Positions 39,952-51,371 of a stretch of 64,000 bases of DNA are shown in pieces. Origin of the DNA: Amoebophrya sp. A120 (lineage: Eukaryota > Sar > Dinophyceae > Syndiniales > Amoebophryaceae). The DNA lies in contig CAJINV010000025.1 of assembly GCA_905178155.1 (NCBI GenBank), positions 256,717 to 320,716 on the forward strand, read 5' to 3'. The translations under genes and the position numbers were made by a program. The notes below the pieces were generated by a model that had not been told where the DNA came from, searched no databases, and saw only the letters and a list, made by a program, of their open reading frames with translations. The first letter of the stretch is position 1. Every line of letters starts with the position of its first letter.

Positions 39952-42900
39952 ATGGTAGCATCTACCGACGAGCGTTCTTGTTATCAAATGCAAGAAAAGT
40001 GTCTGGGTCTGGAAGGATGCAAGTTTGTCATGCTTATGATCTGGCATGACTCGAGAATCTGTGTTGCATAGGCACGAAAAAGCCCTCTTACCTGTCATGC
40101 AAGAACGCAGTTTGCCATGCGGAAGACGTACGACACTGCAGCCAAAAGATTTGGCATGCATAGCTGCGTACTGCAGTGCGTCGATCATTCACTTTTAGCA
40201 TTTTTAACCCAGACCACATATTTGCAATCCATACTTGTTCCGCACAAGCGGAACAAACCAAGCCCGGAACTGCGGCGGACCCGAAAAGTCTGCGCCACGA
40301 GGACCTGGAGCAAACTACCGATCTTTTGCAAGACAGTCCCCCGGGGTCCTGCGAGATTTCCGCCTCGCCGCGCCAGGTCGAGGGGGAGATGCACGCCAGC
40401 CCCGAGCCGACGTACTCATCTGCGGGGCACGAGGAGAAAGAAGAGATTCAAGGTGGCACCACCAGCCCGGCGGCCAAGAAGCGCAAGATGCAGGCCGCTA
40501 CAGCGGAGGAGGAGTGTAGTACTACGAAGAGTCCGAAGGAACTATCAAATGCAAAAATGTCTGGGTCTGGAAACTTGTGTTGCTGATACTTGCATTGCAA
40601 ACTTGCTGCTTGTACGGCATAGCAGCATGAGAAATTTCCCTCGGCATTCCTTGGGGATTTCATTCGTATTTAGCATGACAAACTACCATATCCAGCAAGA
40701 CAAAAAAACTGGCCAATGGTATTCATGCATTACAGATCTTGTTGTCCTTGAAGTCCTGCATCACAAATCCAGGCCCAGACATATTTGCATTTGATAGGAA
40801 CTGATGGGGACGTATTTTCAGACGAAGCTGAAGGGGCCGGTATGAATTGCAAAAGTATCGTACTCGTAGTTGTAATTGCAGTCATGCATTACAAACCTTT
40901 TTCTTAACGTAAATCCGCATTGCAAATTTTATTTCGTATGCTGGGGAAATTTGTAATGCATTTATACGAGGTCGATACAACTTTTGCAATTCATAACCGG
41001 ATAACTTCTACCATCTGGGTTTGGATCAAGCAGATTCAAGACTCAACGGGCTGTTTGGCAACGTTCGCATGATCCTGATGATGGGGTCGGCTGACCGGGC
41101 GAAGAAGCTGGCGGAAAAGATCGACGTGAACTTCCCGATTCCGGAAGACCAGTTGGATTCTACCGTCCACGGCATCACCACTTCGAAGAAAGACGCTGAA
41201 ACGAAGGAACGCTCCGTGGAAGACCTGTCGCGGGCGAAGGATATCAAAAGGAAAAATCCTCCCTCCCCATATTAAAGCCATGTCCTTCCGAAAATTTGTG
41301 ATGCAGATTTGTGACCACAAATCCTGTCTGTCTTGCCAGAAGACAAATCTAAAGAGTCCGCCGCGATATGCAGGCGGTTTGTAATGCTGCAAGGCCTACA
41401 GGGCAGACGTCTGCCATGCTGGGTTCCTACACCAAAAGGCACCCCCTCACGCTTGCGATCTGCGTGCAGTGCTTTCCTGCAAGACAGGCGTGATTTGTGT
41501 ACACAAATCCCGCATCACAGATTTCTGTTTTGATATGGGGAGGGGGGATTTTTCATTTTGATAAAGGACCGCGGGAGTTTGTTTGTCACGGGCTACTGCC
41601 CTATCAAGTGCAAAAGTGTCTGGGTCTGGAAGATTGCCAGGTTTGTTATGCATATTTTGCATACTTCATGGTCATGGTGCCTGTAATGCATGACCTAGCA
41701 TCTTCACAGATTTTTAACTCGCCTTCTGATGGTGCGTATTCCGCATTAGAAACGCCCACTCCGCGTAGCACAAACTGCACTCCTCTGGCGAGATCAAGCC
41801 TGAGGCTTTGTTCGTAAAGGGGGTGACTGTGGTTGAGGGGTAAAAAAGGTCATGCAATACAGATTTTTTTTTACCTTCCAAAGACAGCATCACAAGTTGC
41901 AACCTTCCAGACCTCCAGACACTTTTGCATTTGATATGCCCCACCGAGCAGAAGAAGAATTGCGTTTTGATCTTCTCTCACGGGATGGGGAATGCGAGCA
42001 CCAGCATTTTTATCCCACGAAAAATTGTTTCACTGTGATGATTTTGCAAGATTTGGATCACAAGTTTTTTACACATGACAAAGAAAACTTGGCATGCGTG
42101 CGTCCTAAGGGAAAACACAGCTAAAAATCCAATGTCTTGCGTGTGTAGCAAGACAAACACATTTGTGTTCCGCTCTATGCATCACAAGTTTACAGTGAAA
42201 CAGTTTTTTCTTGCGATAATTTTTTTGAACGAAATTACCAAGCTTCTGTTCTGGAGCGGCTGCGAGATGAAGAAGCTGGAAGCGCTGCGGATCGGCATAT
42301 GACGGTGCACAACTCTTCCTCCCCTGCAGTTGCCCTGCAGTTGTCATGCAAAACCCCAAATCCAGTCGCTTTCCTCCTGTGGCACTGTTTGCGTGACAAA
42401 TTTCGAAAGGAGCCCAAACAGCACTACAGTAAGTACGTAAATTTGTAATGCACAATGTCCACGGTGGTCGCATCGCTGGCGTTTGTATAATTGTTGTTCA
42501 TGCAATACAAATGAGGGGGAGGGGGGTTGTGCACTGTCATGCGGCACTTGCGGTGGACTGAATGTGCCCGAGGGCACGGTGTGCATCACGGAGCGTATCA
42601 CGAGAAAAAAGCGTTACAGTTACACATTGTGTTGCAAGCCCAGCATGACAGACAACCTCTGTTATGCCAGAAATGTATGCTCCTTCATCCGAGCTTCATT
42701 TCATGCGTGTTTTCCCTTATGCCCTGTGCATTGCAAGTTTTCCCTCTCATGCAAGGAAGATTTGTGTTGCTGAATTGACAACAGATGTGTAGTCACTGTA
42801 ACACTTTTTTCATCGGATAGAGCGAGCGATGGACGGACAAGAGGAATGGGGTTACGAGTTCACTTATGCACTACAAACATACGTTTGGAAGATTCAAACC

Positions 42901-44663
42901 TGTGATGCAGATTCTGGAACAGACAAAAATCTGTATTGCGGAGCCAGCAGAAGATGCGCGAATCTTGTCTCCAGCAGAAGGCATGTCGCATGCAGACCAG
43001 GCATCATGGAGAAATAACCTCCGGAGAGTTTGTCATGCTCTGCGCGTATTCAAGACCTTTTTTCAGATGCAAAAACTGCATGACAATTTGTCGCAGCCCC
43101 AGACATGTTTGAAGTGCATATCACTGCCTTCGGGCAGAAGTTCCGCGATCCGGCTGACGCGGACAACAAGATGGTGGCGGAGCTGACGAAAATCGGGAAG
43201 GACATGCCGTTATCCACTGCAAAAGTATCGTACTAGTAGAAATCGCATGCCAAGTTCCTCAGCATGAGGAATGACATCTGTAATGCGGATTTGACTTAAC
43301 CGAAATAAAATTTGTAAATGCATAAATGCGATTAGTACCAGTGCGATACTTTTGCAGTTCATAACCCTTTCCCTGCACCGTGGGCAACACCATGACGACC
43401 GATGATTACTACCTCGGCCAGGGTCGCTTAGACGGTGCTTTGCTGCCCCCCGGTCATTTCAACCTCTCGTCTGGAGGCGGACGCGGAGGTACCAGCCCAG
43501 GCGATTATCAAATGCAAAAGCATCGTACTAGTAGTAACCGCATTTACAAATTTGCTAAGCATGACAGAAGGAATTTCTCATGCTGATTTACCTTGAGAAA
43601 GAGATTTGTCATGCATAAGTGCGATTACTACGAGTGCGATACTTTTGCACAGGATAGCGATGGTGCAGCAGCGATGAATACTAGCGAGATGAACCTCATC
43701 GACGAAAAACAGCAGAAGGAGTGGTTCGTGAAGCTGCACGAAAAACACGGAATCGTGAATATGGAGATGGAAGCCACGGGCATCTTAGCGTTTTTCCAGC
43801 GCTTGAAGATTCCCGCCGCGGTCATCGCAGTTGCGTTGCTGAATCGGTACAACGGTGACCATATCAAATGCAAAAATGTCTGGGTCTGGAAGATTCTGAG
43901 GCTTGTCATGCATGTTTCACATGACCCAGGATGTCTGTAATGCACGACCTAGCATCACAGATTTTTAGAGGGCTTACTGCTGCCTACTCCGCATGACAAA
44001 CACCCTCCCCGCGTAGCAAAAACTAGACTGCTCTTGCTAGTCATGCAATACAGACGTTTTTAGAGTCCAAAGTTCGCATCACAAGTTCCAGACCCAGACA
44101 TTTTTGCATTTGACAGACCAGCACGAGGTTTCCCGGGAGCAGATCAAGGCGTATTCGGAGCGGCACTTGGTATCGCAAGAAAAAAGTGTTACAGTTACAC
44201 ACATAGTCTATGCAAGACCGGCAACACAGACAACCTTTCTCATGCAGGAAATGCTTGGGATGAACCTCGATTCCTTCCTGTTTTCCCTTATGATCTTCGC
44301 ATTACAAGTTTTCTCTGCAGCCACGCAGAGAAAATTTGTGTTGCTGAAGTTACAACAAATGTGTATCTGTGAGCACTTTTTTCTTGTGATACTTGGCCCT
44401 GGCCATGCAGTACCTGCACCAGCGCACCTTTGCTATGCAGCAAAAAAACTGTGTAAGTGTAAATTTGTGTTGCAGAACATGCAACAGAGTTACACCTGTC
44501 ATGCCAGACAGCCACGAAGTCCTCTTTTACTGTGTGTTTTCCCTTACAAGCCACGCATGACAGGTTTTCTCTGTCATGTAGAAGAGCAAATTTGTAATGC
44601 TGTTTCTCAAAGAAAGTTACACTTACACACTTTTTTTCCTGGATATTTGCGGTGTTGAAATGA
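39952..44663 (+). CDS. Uridine phosphorylase, copy B
   Basis: Same exon structure and motifs as copy A, including the phosphate-site RIGTCGGLNV, QGRLDGAL and NMEMEA motifs. Exons: 39952-39981, 40239-40542, 40802-40840, 41001-41241, 41569-41601, 41942-42010, 42224-42297, 42548-42595, 42825-42864, 43126-43210, 43369-43505, 43662-43861, 44121-44170, 44397-44433, 44651-44663. The N-terminal extension differs at a few residues and lacks a few codons present in A; the middle (41048-44025) appears identical to A. The last intron differs in family and position, yet the protein still ends RTFAVLK. Both copies look intact. Confidence 0.9.
39982..40233. mobile_element. Introner, family C
   Basis: UPP-B intron 1. 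TSD CTTGT exact, better preserved than in copy A. Confidence 0.88.
40543..40796. mobile_element. Introner, family C
   Basis: UPP-B, TSD GGAAC; close homologue of the copy A element. Confidence 0.9.
40841..40995. mobile_element. Introner, family A
   Basis: UPP-B. Flanks GCCGG/ACCGG. About 10 bp shorter than its copy A partner. Confidence 0.88.
41242..41563. mobile_element. Introner, family B
   Basis: UPP-B, TSD AAGGA; inside the identical tract. Confidence 0.9.
41602..41936. mobile_element. Introner, family C
   Basis: UPP-B, TSD TGCCC; inside the identical tract. Confidence 0.9.
42011..42218. mobile_element. Introner, family F
   Basis: UPP-B, TSD ATTTT; inside the identical tract. Confidence 0.88.
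42298..42542. mobile_element. Introner, family D
   Basis: UPP-B, TSD CGGCA, with the same terminal ATG mutation as copy A. Confidence 0.88.
42596..42819. mobile_element. Introner, family E
   Basis: UPP-B, TSD GAGCG. Confidence 0.88.
42865..43120. mobile_element. Introner, family C (diverged ends)
   Basis: UPP-B, TSD TCACT. Confidence 0.8.
43211..43363. mobile_element. Introner, family A
   Basis: UPP-B. Flanks GCCGT/ACCCT. Confidence 0.85.
43506..43656. mobile_element. Introner, family A
   Basis: UPP-B, TSD GCGAT; same possible C/A chimera as in copy A. Confidence 0.87.
43862..44115. mobile_element. Introner, family C
   Basis: UPP-B; flanks GACCA/GACCA, but the terminal GATA is GACA here. 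The identical tract ends inside this element. Confidence 0.88.
44171..44391. mobile_element. Introner, family E
   Basis: UPP-B, TSD CTTGG; body unlike its copy A counterpart. Confidence 0.87.
44434..44645. mobile_element. Introner, family E
   Basis: Last intron of UPP-B only, TSD TTTGC. UPP-A has no insertion at this position. Confidence 0.87.
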
Positions 44664-46286
44664 TTGAAGCTACAATTTGAAGAAAAAACTACTTCTAAAA
44701 GCGTACTATTTTTTTTCTTTGTGAGCCACCAGCAGGGGAATTAGAATTTTTCATTCCATACGCAAACTTCAATAAATTGGCTATACGAACTGAATCTTAT
44801 CAGACACTACGTACAAGAAGTAGAAAAGGTGGCAGGAGCTGCACGGTGAGAACGGAAACTAGTATTTCCTTACGACCCACCGACCAGAGATTTGTGGATG
44901 AATCTAGGCGCAATGAAAGACTTCTGTTGCGCCTGATGAAATGCAAGAGCAAGTCCGATGTTGCTGCAAGACTACAACGCGATCTTTTTTATCTTTTATT
45001 TTTCTGTTTGTGGAGGACGATCATATTTGATTCACTTATTTCTTTTCATTTGATTGTGTTTACAACAACCGAGGATGTTGACGCTCCAAATCCAACCCCG
45101 CCCTAGATAAAGAGAAGACGAAGGAAGCAGGTGGTGACGATAGATAAAGCGACATTTCGAATGATGCAAAGCTCGACTTTGTCGTGCACAAAGCAACTGT
45201 CTTTTTTGAAGATGTAATGGAAAGAACTTTTATCGCAGGAAGATGTAATGCAAACAACTTTTATCATTTGCGAAAAAATGGAGAAAAGCGAAGATGATCG
45301 CTCGTATAAATAGATATGAAGACCTACTACAGGCCTTTATCCAGTGCAAATTCATTTGTCGCGCAGAGTCTTCCAAGTAGGCGCGCGCGCATGTTCATCT
45401 CCGGAAATCCGGACCCCCACGTAGAAGGGTCTGCAAAAGTGAACGCCTGATCTACTTGATATCGAATGCAAATTATATGTCCGGGTCTGGAACAAAAGTT
45501 CTGTGGCGCTCCTGTTTTTGCATGACACAGAGGGTCTGGTATGCAAGATGTAGCATCTTCTTCACAGGTTTTGAGAAGATGGAGCAAAAGCAATACCTAA
45601 TTCGCAAGACAAATCCTCACTTTCGGTGAAACAAGATGAGCAACTTTTGCGGTCCATGCGTGCCAGATCATTTTTGCGTGACCTAAAATGCGCGGTAGAA
45701 GTTTGCACGAATGATCCAGACCCAGATATTAAGTGCATTTACAAAAAGGTCAAAAAAGGTCAGTGTAGTCGTCAAATGGCTCCTGCCGCGACGGCCCGTG
45801 GAGGTCGTGGGGCTATTACTTTCTTAGGTCACGTGAACAAGAAGAAAAACGAACTTATTCTTCCATCAAGATCACGGCTCTTCTTCCTCTATCAAAAGGA
45901 TCCCCTCTACTTACACGATAGCAGGAAAGTATAAACTACAGCACAGCTATAGTTGTAAAAGCAACAGATCCAGAATAAAGTAAAAAAGAGTATCGACTTG
46001 GAGCGCAAAATCGAAATCTGAATTAAACCGAAGGCAATATTGAGAAATTGAAACAGGATTCACTTCTTCATTTTCAAAACTACAAGTAGTTCTAGTTCAC
46101 CTGAAGCCCACTTCTATCACAGAAATTGAGGTTTGAGCTGCACCCTTTTATAACTTCCTACCTCGCGACAAAAAATAAGGGCGACGTGTGTGATCTTCGA
46201 ACAGCTAAATAAATTTTGTTGCGCCGTTTTATTTGTCCCCCTCGGACAGCTGTATTAAACTACAAGCTAGCACAAGTAGAAAATAA
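44664..46286. other. Intergenic, UPP-B to BspA-2 remnant
   Basis: Diverged copy of 34837-36059. The 102-codon frame at 45626 overlaps an introner-like sequence and has no recognisable domain. Confidence 0.6.
45460..45742. mobile_element. Introner-like sequence (family C) outside a recognised gene
   Basis: Starts TATCGAATGCAAATTATATG then CCGGGTCTGG; ends ATCCAGACCCAGATATTAAG. No coding context seen, so it may lie in a UTR intron or be intergenic. A relative is at 52112-52380. Confidence 0.6.
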
Positions 46287-46405
46287 ATGATGGTGGGACA
46301 ACTACTTGCAACGCGAGGAGATGAAAAGTCTGCTGCGCCCCCTCTCGGTTGTACTGGCAGCTCTGCTAGCGGTTTCCATGTTCATGCGGTGAAGAAGATG
46401 TGTTT
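46287..46405 (+). pseudogene. BspA-2 N-terminal fragment
   Basis: Encodes the paralog N-terminus (MMVGQLLATRGDEKSAAPPL..GFHVHAVKK), then leaves the family abruptly after GTGAAGAAG, before the membrane segment. The frame runs on into unrelated sequence and stops at 46499. Confidence 0.75.
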
Positions 46406-47540
46406 CGCTTCGACGTGTCCTTGGGGGACAGCGGATTGCCTTGCCCGGTGTGAGGAGGGGAGGAGCTCGTTGTACAACAACTTCTACATAGGGAGATGAA
46501 AAACTACAACGGACCGACTGGAAAATTCACGAAATCCAGATCAATACAAGTTTTCTTTTGCACTCAAACTTCGACGATACCCTGACCTTGATAAAATTTC
46601 TTGATACCAAAAAATAAAGAATACAGCTCACCAAACCCAATTGGCAAATGCATGCTTCATGCTTCTTTGAGTTTAGAAGTTGACAACTCATTTTCTACTT
46701 CGGAGCAACATGGACCGTTTCCGTTTCCGCAAGCATACGAGCAAACTTGTACAATTTGAACACAGCCCCTGGGTTTTTTTACGAATGAAAATAATCCAAG
46801 ATTCAAAGCCACTTGATAGATTGTAGACGAACACGAGAAACATGATTATTAGCACCGCTGGGGGTTGCAATGTACCTGTAGAATTTCATTTATGTGAAGC
46901 CAGGAAAAGGAATAGAAGAATCATCTGATGTAGCGATTAGGAGAGCTCTGGGCTTTTCAACAGCGACATTCGTAGTTTTGTTCCTTGTCGTTCTTGTCTT
47001 CCGCCGGCGTGTTTTTCAACCGTGTTGGTTTGTTTGTTGTCTTGAACAATCTACCTCTTTATTGGAGAGAATTTCAATTTACCTTCCCTACAGACTTGCT
47101 CTTATTGCAAGCGACTTGCGCGGGGAAAAACCGCCAGCACGCACAGGTCAGAACATCATCAACAGTTCGGTGTTGTACTAGTGAAAGATCTTTCATCTTG
47201 TGCTCGGAACTTCTACCTAGGAATACGAATACCACCTTGAGTTTCTTGATTACACCTACATAATTCAAAAAGTATAAAGAAAACAAGAAATGCCACTATG
47301 GCGTTCTCAACTGTTACATTCTCAACTGTTACATGATTTGTCATGCAAAACTACAATCAGAATCGGCACGGTCAAGCTGCTTTGCATGACAAATTCTTGA
47401 AGGGCCAAACAGGCTGAGAAATTGTTCCAAATCTGTCATGCAAGACGCGCAAGGTCACCCCGTCCACTTTTTCCATTCTTGCATCACAAACTCGTGTAAC
47501 AGTTGAGAATGTCGTCTTGTATAAATAACATAAAAACACT
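46406..47540. other. Unassigned sequence within the broken BspA-2 locus
   Basis: No paralog of this stretch is seen elsewhere in the window. A 95-codon frame at 46894-47181 has a hydrophobic segment (FVVLFLVVLVF) but no recognisable homology. A family H introner-like sequence lies near its right end. Confidence 0.5.
47299..47516. mobile_element. Introner-like sequence, family H, outside a recognised gene
   Basis: 5' end TATGGCGTTCTCAACTGTTA, 3' end TAACAGTTGAGAATG, then degenerate. No clean TSD found, so it is probably a decayed or truncated copy. Confidence 0.6.
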
Positions 47541-47600
47541 TAGTCTCGGTACTAGCAGCTCTGCTAGCGGTTTCCATGTTCATGCGGTGAAGAAGAAACC
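47541..47600 (+). pseudogene. Second BspA N-terminal scrap
   Basis: About 55 bp (GCTCTGCTAGCGGTTTCCAT..GCGGTGAAGAAG) repeats part of the fragment ending at 46405, then diverges. It suggests a local duplication or rearrangement. Confidence 0.7.
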
Positions 47601-47877
47601 GCAGACTAGCTTCAATTTCCCGGGAGGCGGCGGGGGAGGAACCTCGAGAGACGGAAATTTAGAATTAATTTGGATAGTAAGTTGAACAAGATGAACTCAG
47701 TTGTGCTTGTGGACTTCAACACCATAATTCGATGTATTAACTACCGCATCTTGATCTTCCTCTTCGTTTGTGCAGCTGCTGCATGCAAATAGCGAACAAC
47801 CCGAAATCAGATGCGTACTGGTACTAGGTCGTGAGGACCACATCAATCAGCACCAAAACAAAAGATTAAAGATTCAA

Positions 47878-49770
47878 TCATACCTCCGCCGCTTCCTCCT
47901 CCCCAGCGGGTGGCGCTGGTGGGTCTAACGTCTTGAAACTGACCTCGGCCTGGGGGTAGATCAGTTCCCAGAGGTAGGATCCGTTCGGCAGCTTATCCGC
48001 GCAGTTCTCCTCTATTACCCCGAAAGCGGACGCCATAGCCTGGGCGCAACCCACGTCTTGCGTGGGCTGCACGTACATGCAGGCGGGCATGCGCAGGTAT
48101 TTTGGCTGTGGCTCAGCCTCGTCGCCTGGATATTTTTTGACGGAGCGATTGTTTATTTTGCGTCGCGAGATTTTGGTTTCGGAGCGAATAATTGCATCAG
48201 AAAAAAATTGAAATTCAGCACGTCGCATCGGACGACTTCTCCGTACAACTGCATTTTCTACAACTCTTTCTCCAGCGAACAGAGCACGAAACCGCAATAA
48301 ACGGAGTACAATGAATACCGTCTGCCGGCGGCTTTGGCACAGGGACGCCCAGCTCCTTGTACATATCGGACTGTTTGCAGTTCTCCAGAAACGCAACCAT
48401 GCAGGACTTCGAGTAAGACTCGCCTCGCGGGGCCAGCCACTCGTCATACTGATCTTGCGTGCTTTTCCCCTCGCTGGCCTGCATTTTTATTTCATCCAAA
48501 TAAGGAGCACATGAATCTTATTGAACGCAATGAGTAGTAGTGAGGACCACTTCCTGTTCCTGCGTCCTTTTCTTTGCTATTGCTGGTGCGCGTTCTTGAA
48601 CATGACTATGTATGAGGATGAAAGAATATGAAAATGAACTAGAACCTTGCATGACAATAAAAATGAAAATCACGAAGATGTATGAATAACTAGATCGCAC
48701 CAGCGGGGCCGGGGCTGCATCTCCGCCCGCACCTTCCTCCTCGCCTCCAGCACCTCCAGGTATGGCATTCTCAAATGTTACATTCTCAACGTCAACTCTT
48801 ACAACATGAATTTGTAACGCAAGACTGGCAAAATTGGAAGGAAGAAGATTGCGCCTTTTGCATTACAAGTTTGGCGCAGATTTAGATGCTGTCTAGCCCT
48901 CCCGAAATTTGTCATGCGAAGCAGCTCGATCATCTGGATCTGCCGGCTTAACAAGGTGCTTTTGCATGACAAATTCATGTAACAGTTGAGAATGTAACGT
49001 TTGAGAACGCCATACCAGGTGGCTCCAAGGTATGTCCCGCAGTCTTCACGTGCGTGACCCGGCGCCAGGCCGTGGTTCGCTCGGCTTATGCATTGCAAAA
49101 GGTAATCGTATAAATGCATTACAAATTTCCTCAGCATGAGAGATAAAATTTGTAATGCTGATTTACCTTAAGAGAAAGATTTGTAATGCATGATTGCAAG
49201 ACGAGTACGATACTTTTGCACAGGATACGGCTACCCCCTTGTCGATTTTCTCCGCGCCACCATTTGACAGTGCACAACCCCCCCTCCCCCTCATTTGTCA
49301 TGCAAAATGCCTAATTTGCGCCTTGGCTCTTGGCACTGTTTGCATGACAAGTTCGGGCAGCCCAAATAGCACTACACTCCAGCGCAAATTTGTCATGCAA
49401 AACCGGCACTCTTGCTGATGCTTGTATTGCCGTTCATGCCATACAAAAGAGGAGGAGGGGGACTTGTGCACTCTCATACTCCATTTGACCACACCGGAAA
49501 GTCGGCATCGAAGAAAGAACCCGGGCTCTGCTTCACGTTGATTTTGTCCACCACATTCACGTCGGGGTAGTACGACTCGACAAAATTGAAGCCCCAGTTG
49601 ACTTGATCGATCGCTTCCGCATCAAATTCCGGGTACAGCCGCGGCGCCAGGCTCCTGGTCGCCGGCTCGAAGGCGGCAACTTCCTCGGGGGCGGGGACCT
49701 CGTCCGGCGCGCGGGCCTCAAAGGTGGAATTCGCCTCCAGCTCGGCGGCGCCGCCACCTTTCGGCGGCAT
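47878..49770 (-). CDS. Conserved-looking protein of unknown function
   Basis: The only minus-strand gene recognised. Six exons, read from 49770 down: to 49479; 49261-49228; 49086-49015; 48760-48701; 48478-48319; 48125 to the TGA at about 47878. Three introns are introners and two are GT-AG. The N-terminus is Ala/Glu-rich (MPPKGGGAAELEANSTF), the middle has a Gly/Glu linker, and the C-terminal half has spaced cysteines (SCMVAFLENCKQS, ACMYVQPTQDVGCAQ, NCADKLPNGSYLWELIYP) ending in an acidic tail. About 290 residues. I do not recognise the family; the Cys pattern hints at a small disulfide or metal-binding fold. It sits between the pieces of broken BspA-2, next to an assembly gap. Confidence 0.65.
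48126..48318 (-). other. GT-AG intron of the minus-strand gene
   Basis: GTATTC...TATCCAG on the minus strand, phase 1, joining KPPAD-G to DEAEPQ. No TIRs. Confidence 0.75.
48479..48700 (-). other. GT-AG intron of the minus-strand gene
   Basis: GTGCGA...ATGCAG, phase 0, joins DAAPAPL to ASEGKSTQ. Low-complexity interior. Confidence 0.7.
48761..49014. mobile_element. Introner, family H
   Basis: TSD CCAGG exact. TIRs TATGGCATTCTCAAATGTTA and GTAACGTTTGAGAACGCCATA. Confidence 0.9.
49087..49227. mobile_element. Introner, family A
   Basis: TSD CGGCT exact; interrupts the minus-strand gene between KIDKGVA and ERTTAWRR. Confidence 0.88.
49262..49478. mobile_element. Introner, family D
   Basis: Flanks CACCA/CTCCA; joins PVWSNG to GAEKIDKG of the minus-strand gene. 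Confidence 0.85.
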
Positions 49771-49828
49771 GGTTTAATACGTGTACAACGCGTAAAAGTT
49801 TTGAAACTTTGACAATACTCAAGTAGCC

Positions 49829-50117
49829 NNNNNNNNNNNNNNNNNNNNNNNNNNNNNNNNNNNNNNNNNNNNNNNNNNNNNNNNNNNNNNNNNNNNNNNN
49901 NNNNNNNNNNNNNNNNNNNNNNNNNNNNNNNNNNNNNNNNNNNNNNNNNNNNNNNNNNNNNNNNNNNNNNNNNNNNNNNNNNNNNNNNNNNNNNNNNNNN
50001 NNNNNNNNNNNNNNNNNNNNNNNNNNNNNNNNNNNNNNNNNNNNNNNNNNNNNNNNNNNNNNNNNNNNNNNNNNNNNNNNNNNNNNNNNNNNNNNNNNNN
50101 NNNNNNNNNNNNNNNNN
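49829..50117. other. Assembly gap (289 N)
   Basis: Separates the minus-strand gene start from the BspA-2 repeats. The true distance and order across it are unknown. Confidence 0.99.
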
Positions 50118-51371
50118 GACGCCTCGAACTTCAACGGTGATCTCAGCCGCTGGGACGTGCGTTCTGTTACAGACATGAGCCATATGTTCCGTGGCGCCCA
50201 GAATTTCAACAGGGATCTCAGCAGATGGAACGTGAGTGCTGTTACAGACATGAGATCGATGTTCGAGGACGCCTCGAACTTCAACGGTGATCTCAGCCGC
50301 TGGGACGTGCGTTCTGTTACAGACATGAGCCATATGTTCCGTGGCGCCCAGAATTTCAACAGGGATCTCAGCAGATGGAACGTGAGTGCTGTTACAACCA
50401 TGAACGGTATGTTCGCGCACGCCTCGACCTTCAACGGGGACCTGAGCGAATGGAAAGTGAGTGCTGTTAGAGACATGGGCTGTATGTTCGATGGCGCCTC
50501 GACCTTCAACGGTGATCTCAGCAGATGGGACGTCAGTGCTGTTAGACACATGTACTCTATGTTCCAGGGCGCTTCGACCTTCAACGGGGACCTGAGCCGA
50601 TGGGACGTGAGTGCTGTTACAAGCATGACGGCGATGTTCTCCGGCGCCTCGACCTTCAACGGGGACCTGAGGAAATGGACCGTGAGTGCTGTTACACACA
50701 TGCAATTTATGTTCCAGGGCGCTTCGACCTTCAACGGGGACCTGAGCCGATGGGACGTGAGTGCTGTTACACACATGCAATTTATGTTCCAGGGCGCTTC
50801 GACCTTCAACGGTGATCTCAGCAGATGGGACGTCAGTGCTGTTAGACACATGTACTCTATGTTCCAGGGCGCCTCGACCTTCAACGGTGATCTCAGCAGA
50901 TGGAACGTGAGTGCTGTTACAGACATGTCTTTTATGTTCCGTGGCGCCTCGACCTTCAACGGGGACCTGAGCGGATGGGACGTGAGTGCTGTTACAAGCA
51001 TGAGCAGTATGTTCGAAGGCGCGCGGAATTTCAACAGGGACCTGAGCGGATGGGACGTGAGTGCTGTCCAAGATATGAGAAACCTGTTTTTCGAAGCGAG
51101 CACATTTAACCAACCCATTGACGCATGGGGAGAGAAGATTGCGCTTGGGACGGATTTGTCGGGGATGTTCGGCGCGCATGTGAACAACCCTGGCACTGCG
51201 TTCAACCAAAGCTTGAGAAGCTTTGAGCCGTTGATCAGCGAAGCCTCCACTCGCACCTACAAAGATATGCTCTTGGGCGCGACGAGTTTCGATTGGGGTG
51301 CAAACTTCAGCGAAAATTTTTTATCACAGCGGGAAGGGCAGGAGGTGTTGAGGCTACTAGGGCGAAGATAA
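50118..51371 (+). CDS. BspA-type (DUF285) repeat protein, copy 2, N-terminus missing
   Basis: About fourteen 25-residue DUF285 repeats (MFxGASTFNGDLSRWDVSAVT) and the same C-terminal cap as copy 1, ending in TAA. The first repeats are nearly identical to copy 1, and several internal repeats are near duplicates of each other, indicating recent array growth by 75-bp steps. The N-terminal domain and membrane segment are absent: either hidden in the gap or lost, since the matching N-terminal pieces lie 2.5-4 kb upstream with a minus-strand gene between. Confidence 0.75.
   Translation, partial: DASNFNGDLSRWDVRSVTDMSHMFRGAQNFNRDLSRWNVSAVTDMRSMFEDASNFNGDLSRWDVRSVTDMSHMFRGAQNFNRDLSRWNVSAVTTMNGMFAHASTFNGDLSEWKVSAVRDMGCMFDGASTFNGDLSRWDVSAVRHMYSMFQGASTFNGDLSRWDVSAVTSMTAMFSGASTFNGDLRKWTVSAVTHMQFMFQGASTFNGDLSRWDVSAVTHMQFMFQGASTFNGDLSRWDVSAVRHMYSMFQGASTFNGDLSRWNVSAVTDMSFMFRGASTFNGDLSGWDVSAVTSMSSMFEGARNFNRDLSGWDVSAVQDMRNLFFEASTFNQPIDAWGEKIALGTDLSGMFGAHVNNPGTAFNQSLRSFEPLISEASTRTYKDMLLGATSFDWGANFSENFLSQREGQEVLRLLGRR

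Noticed and set aside
45626-45934. 102-codon frame, partly repeated at 52261
   Set aside because: Overlaps an introner-like 3' end, diverges between copies with stops, and has no recognisable domain.
46894-47181. Small membrane protein gene
   Set aside because: A hydrophobic run alone is weak evidence; no homologue, no intron signals, and it lies in a rearranged locus. Left as unassigned sequence.
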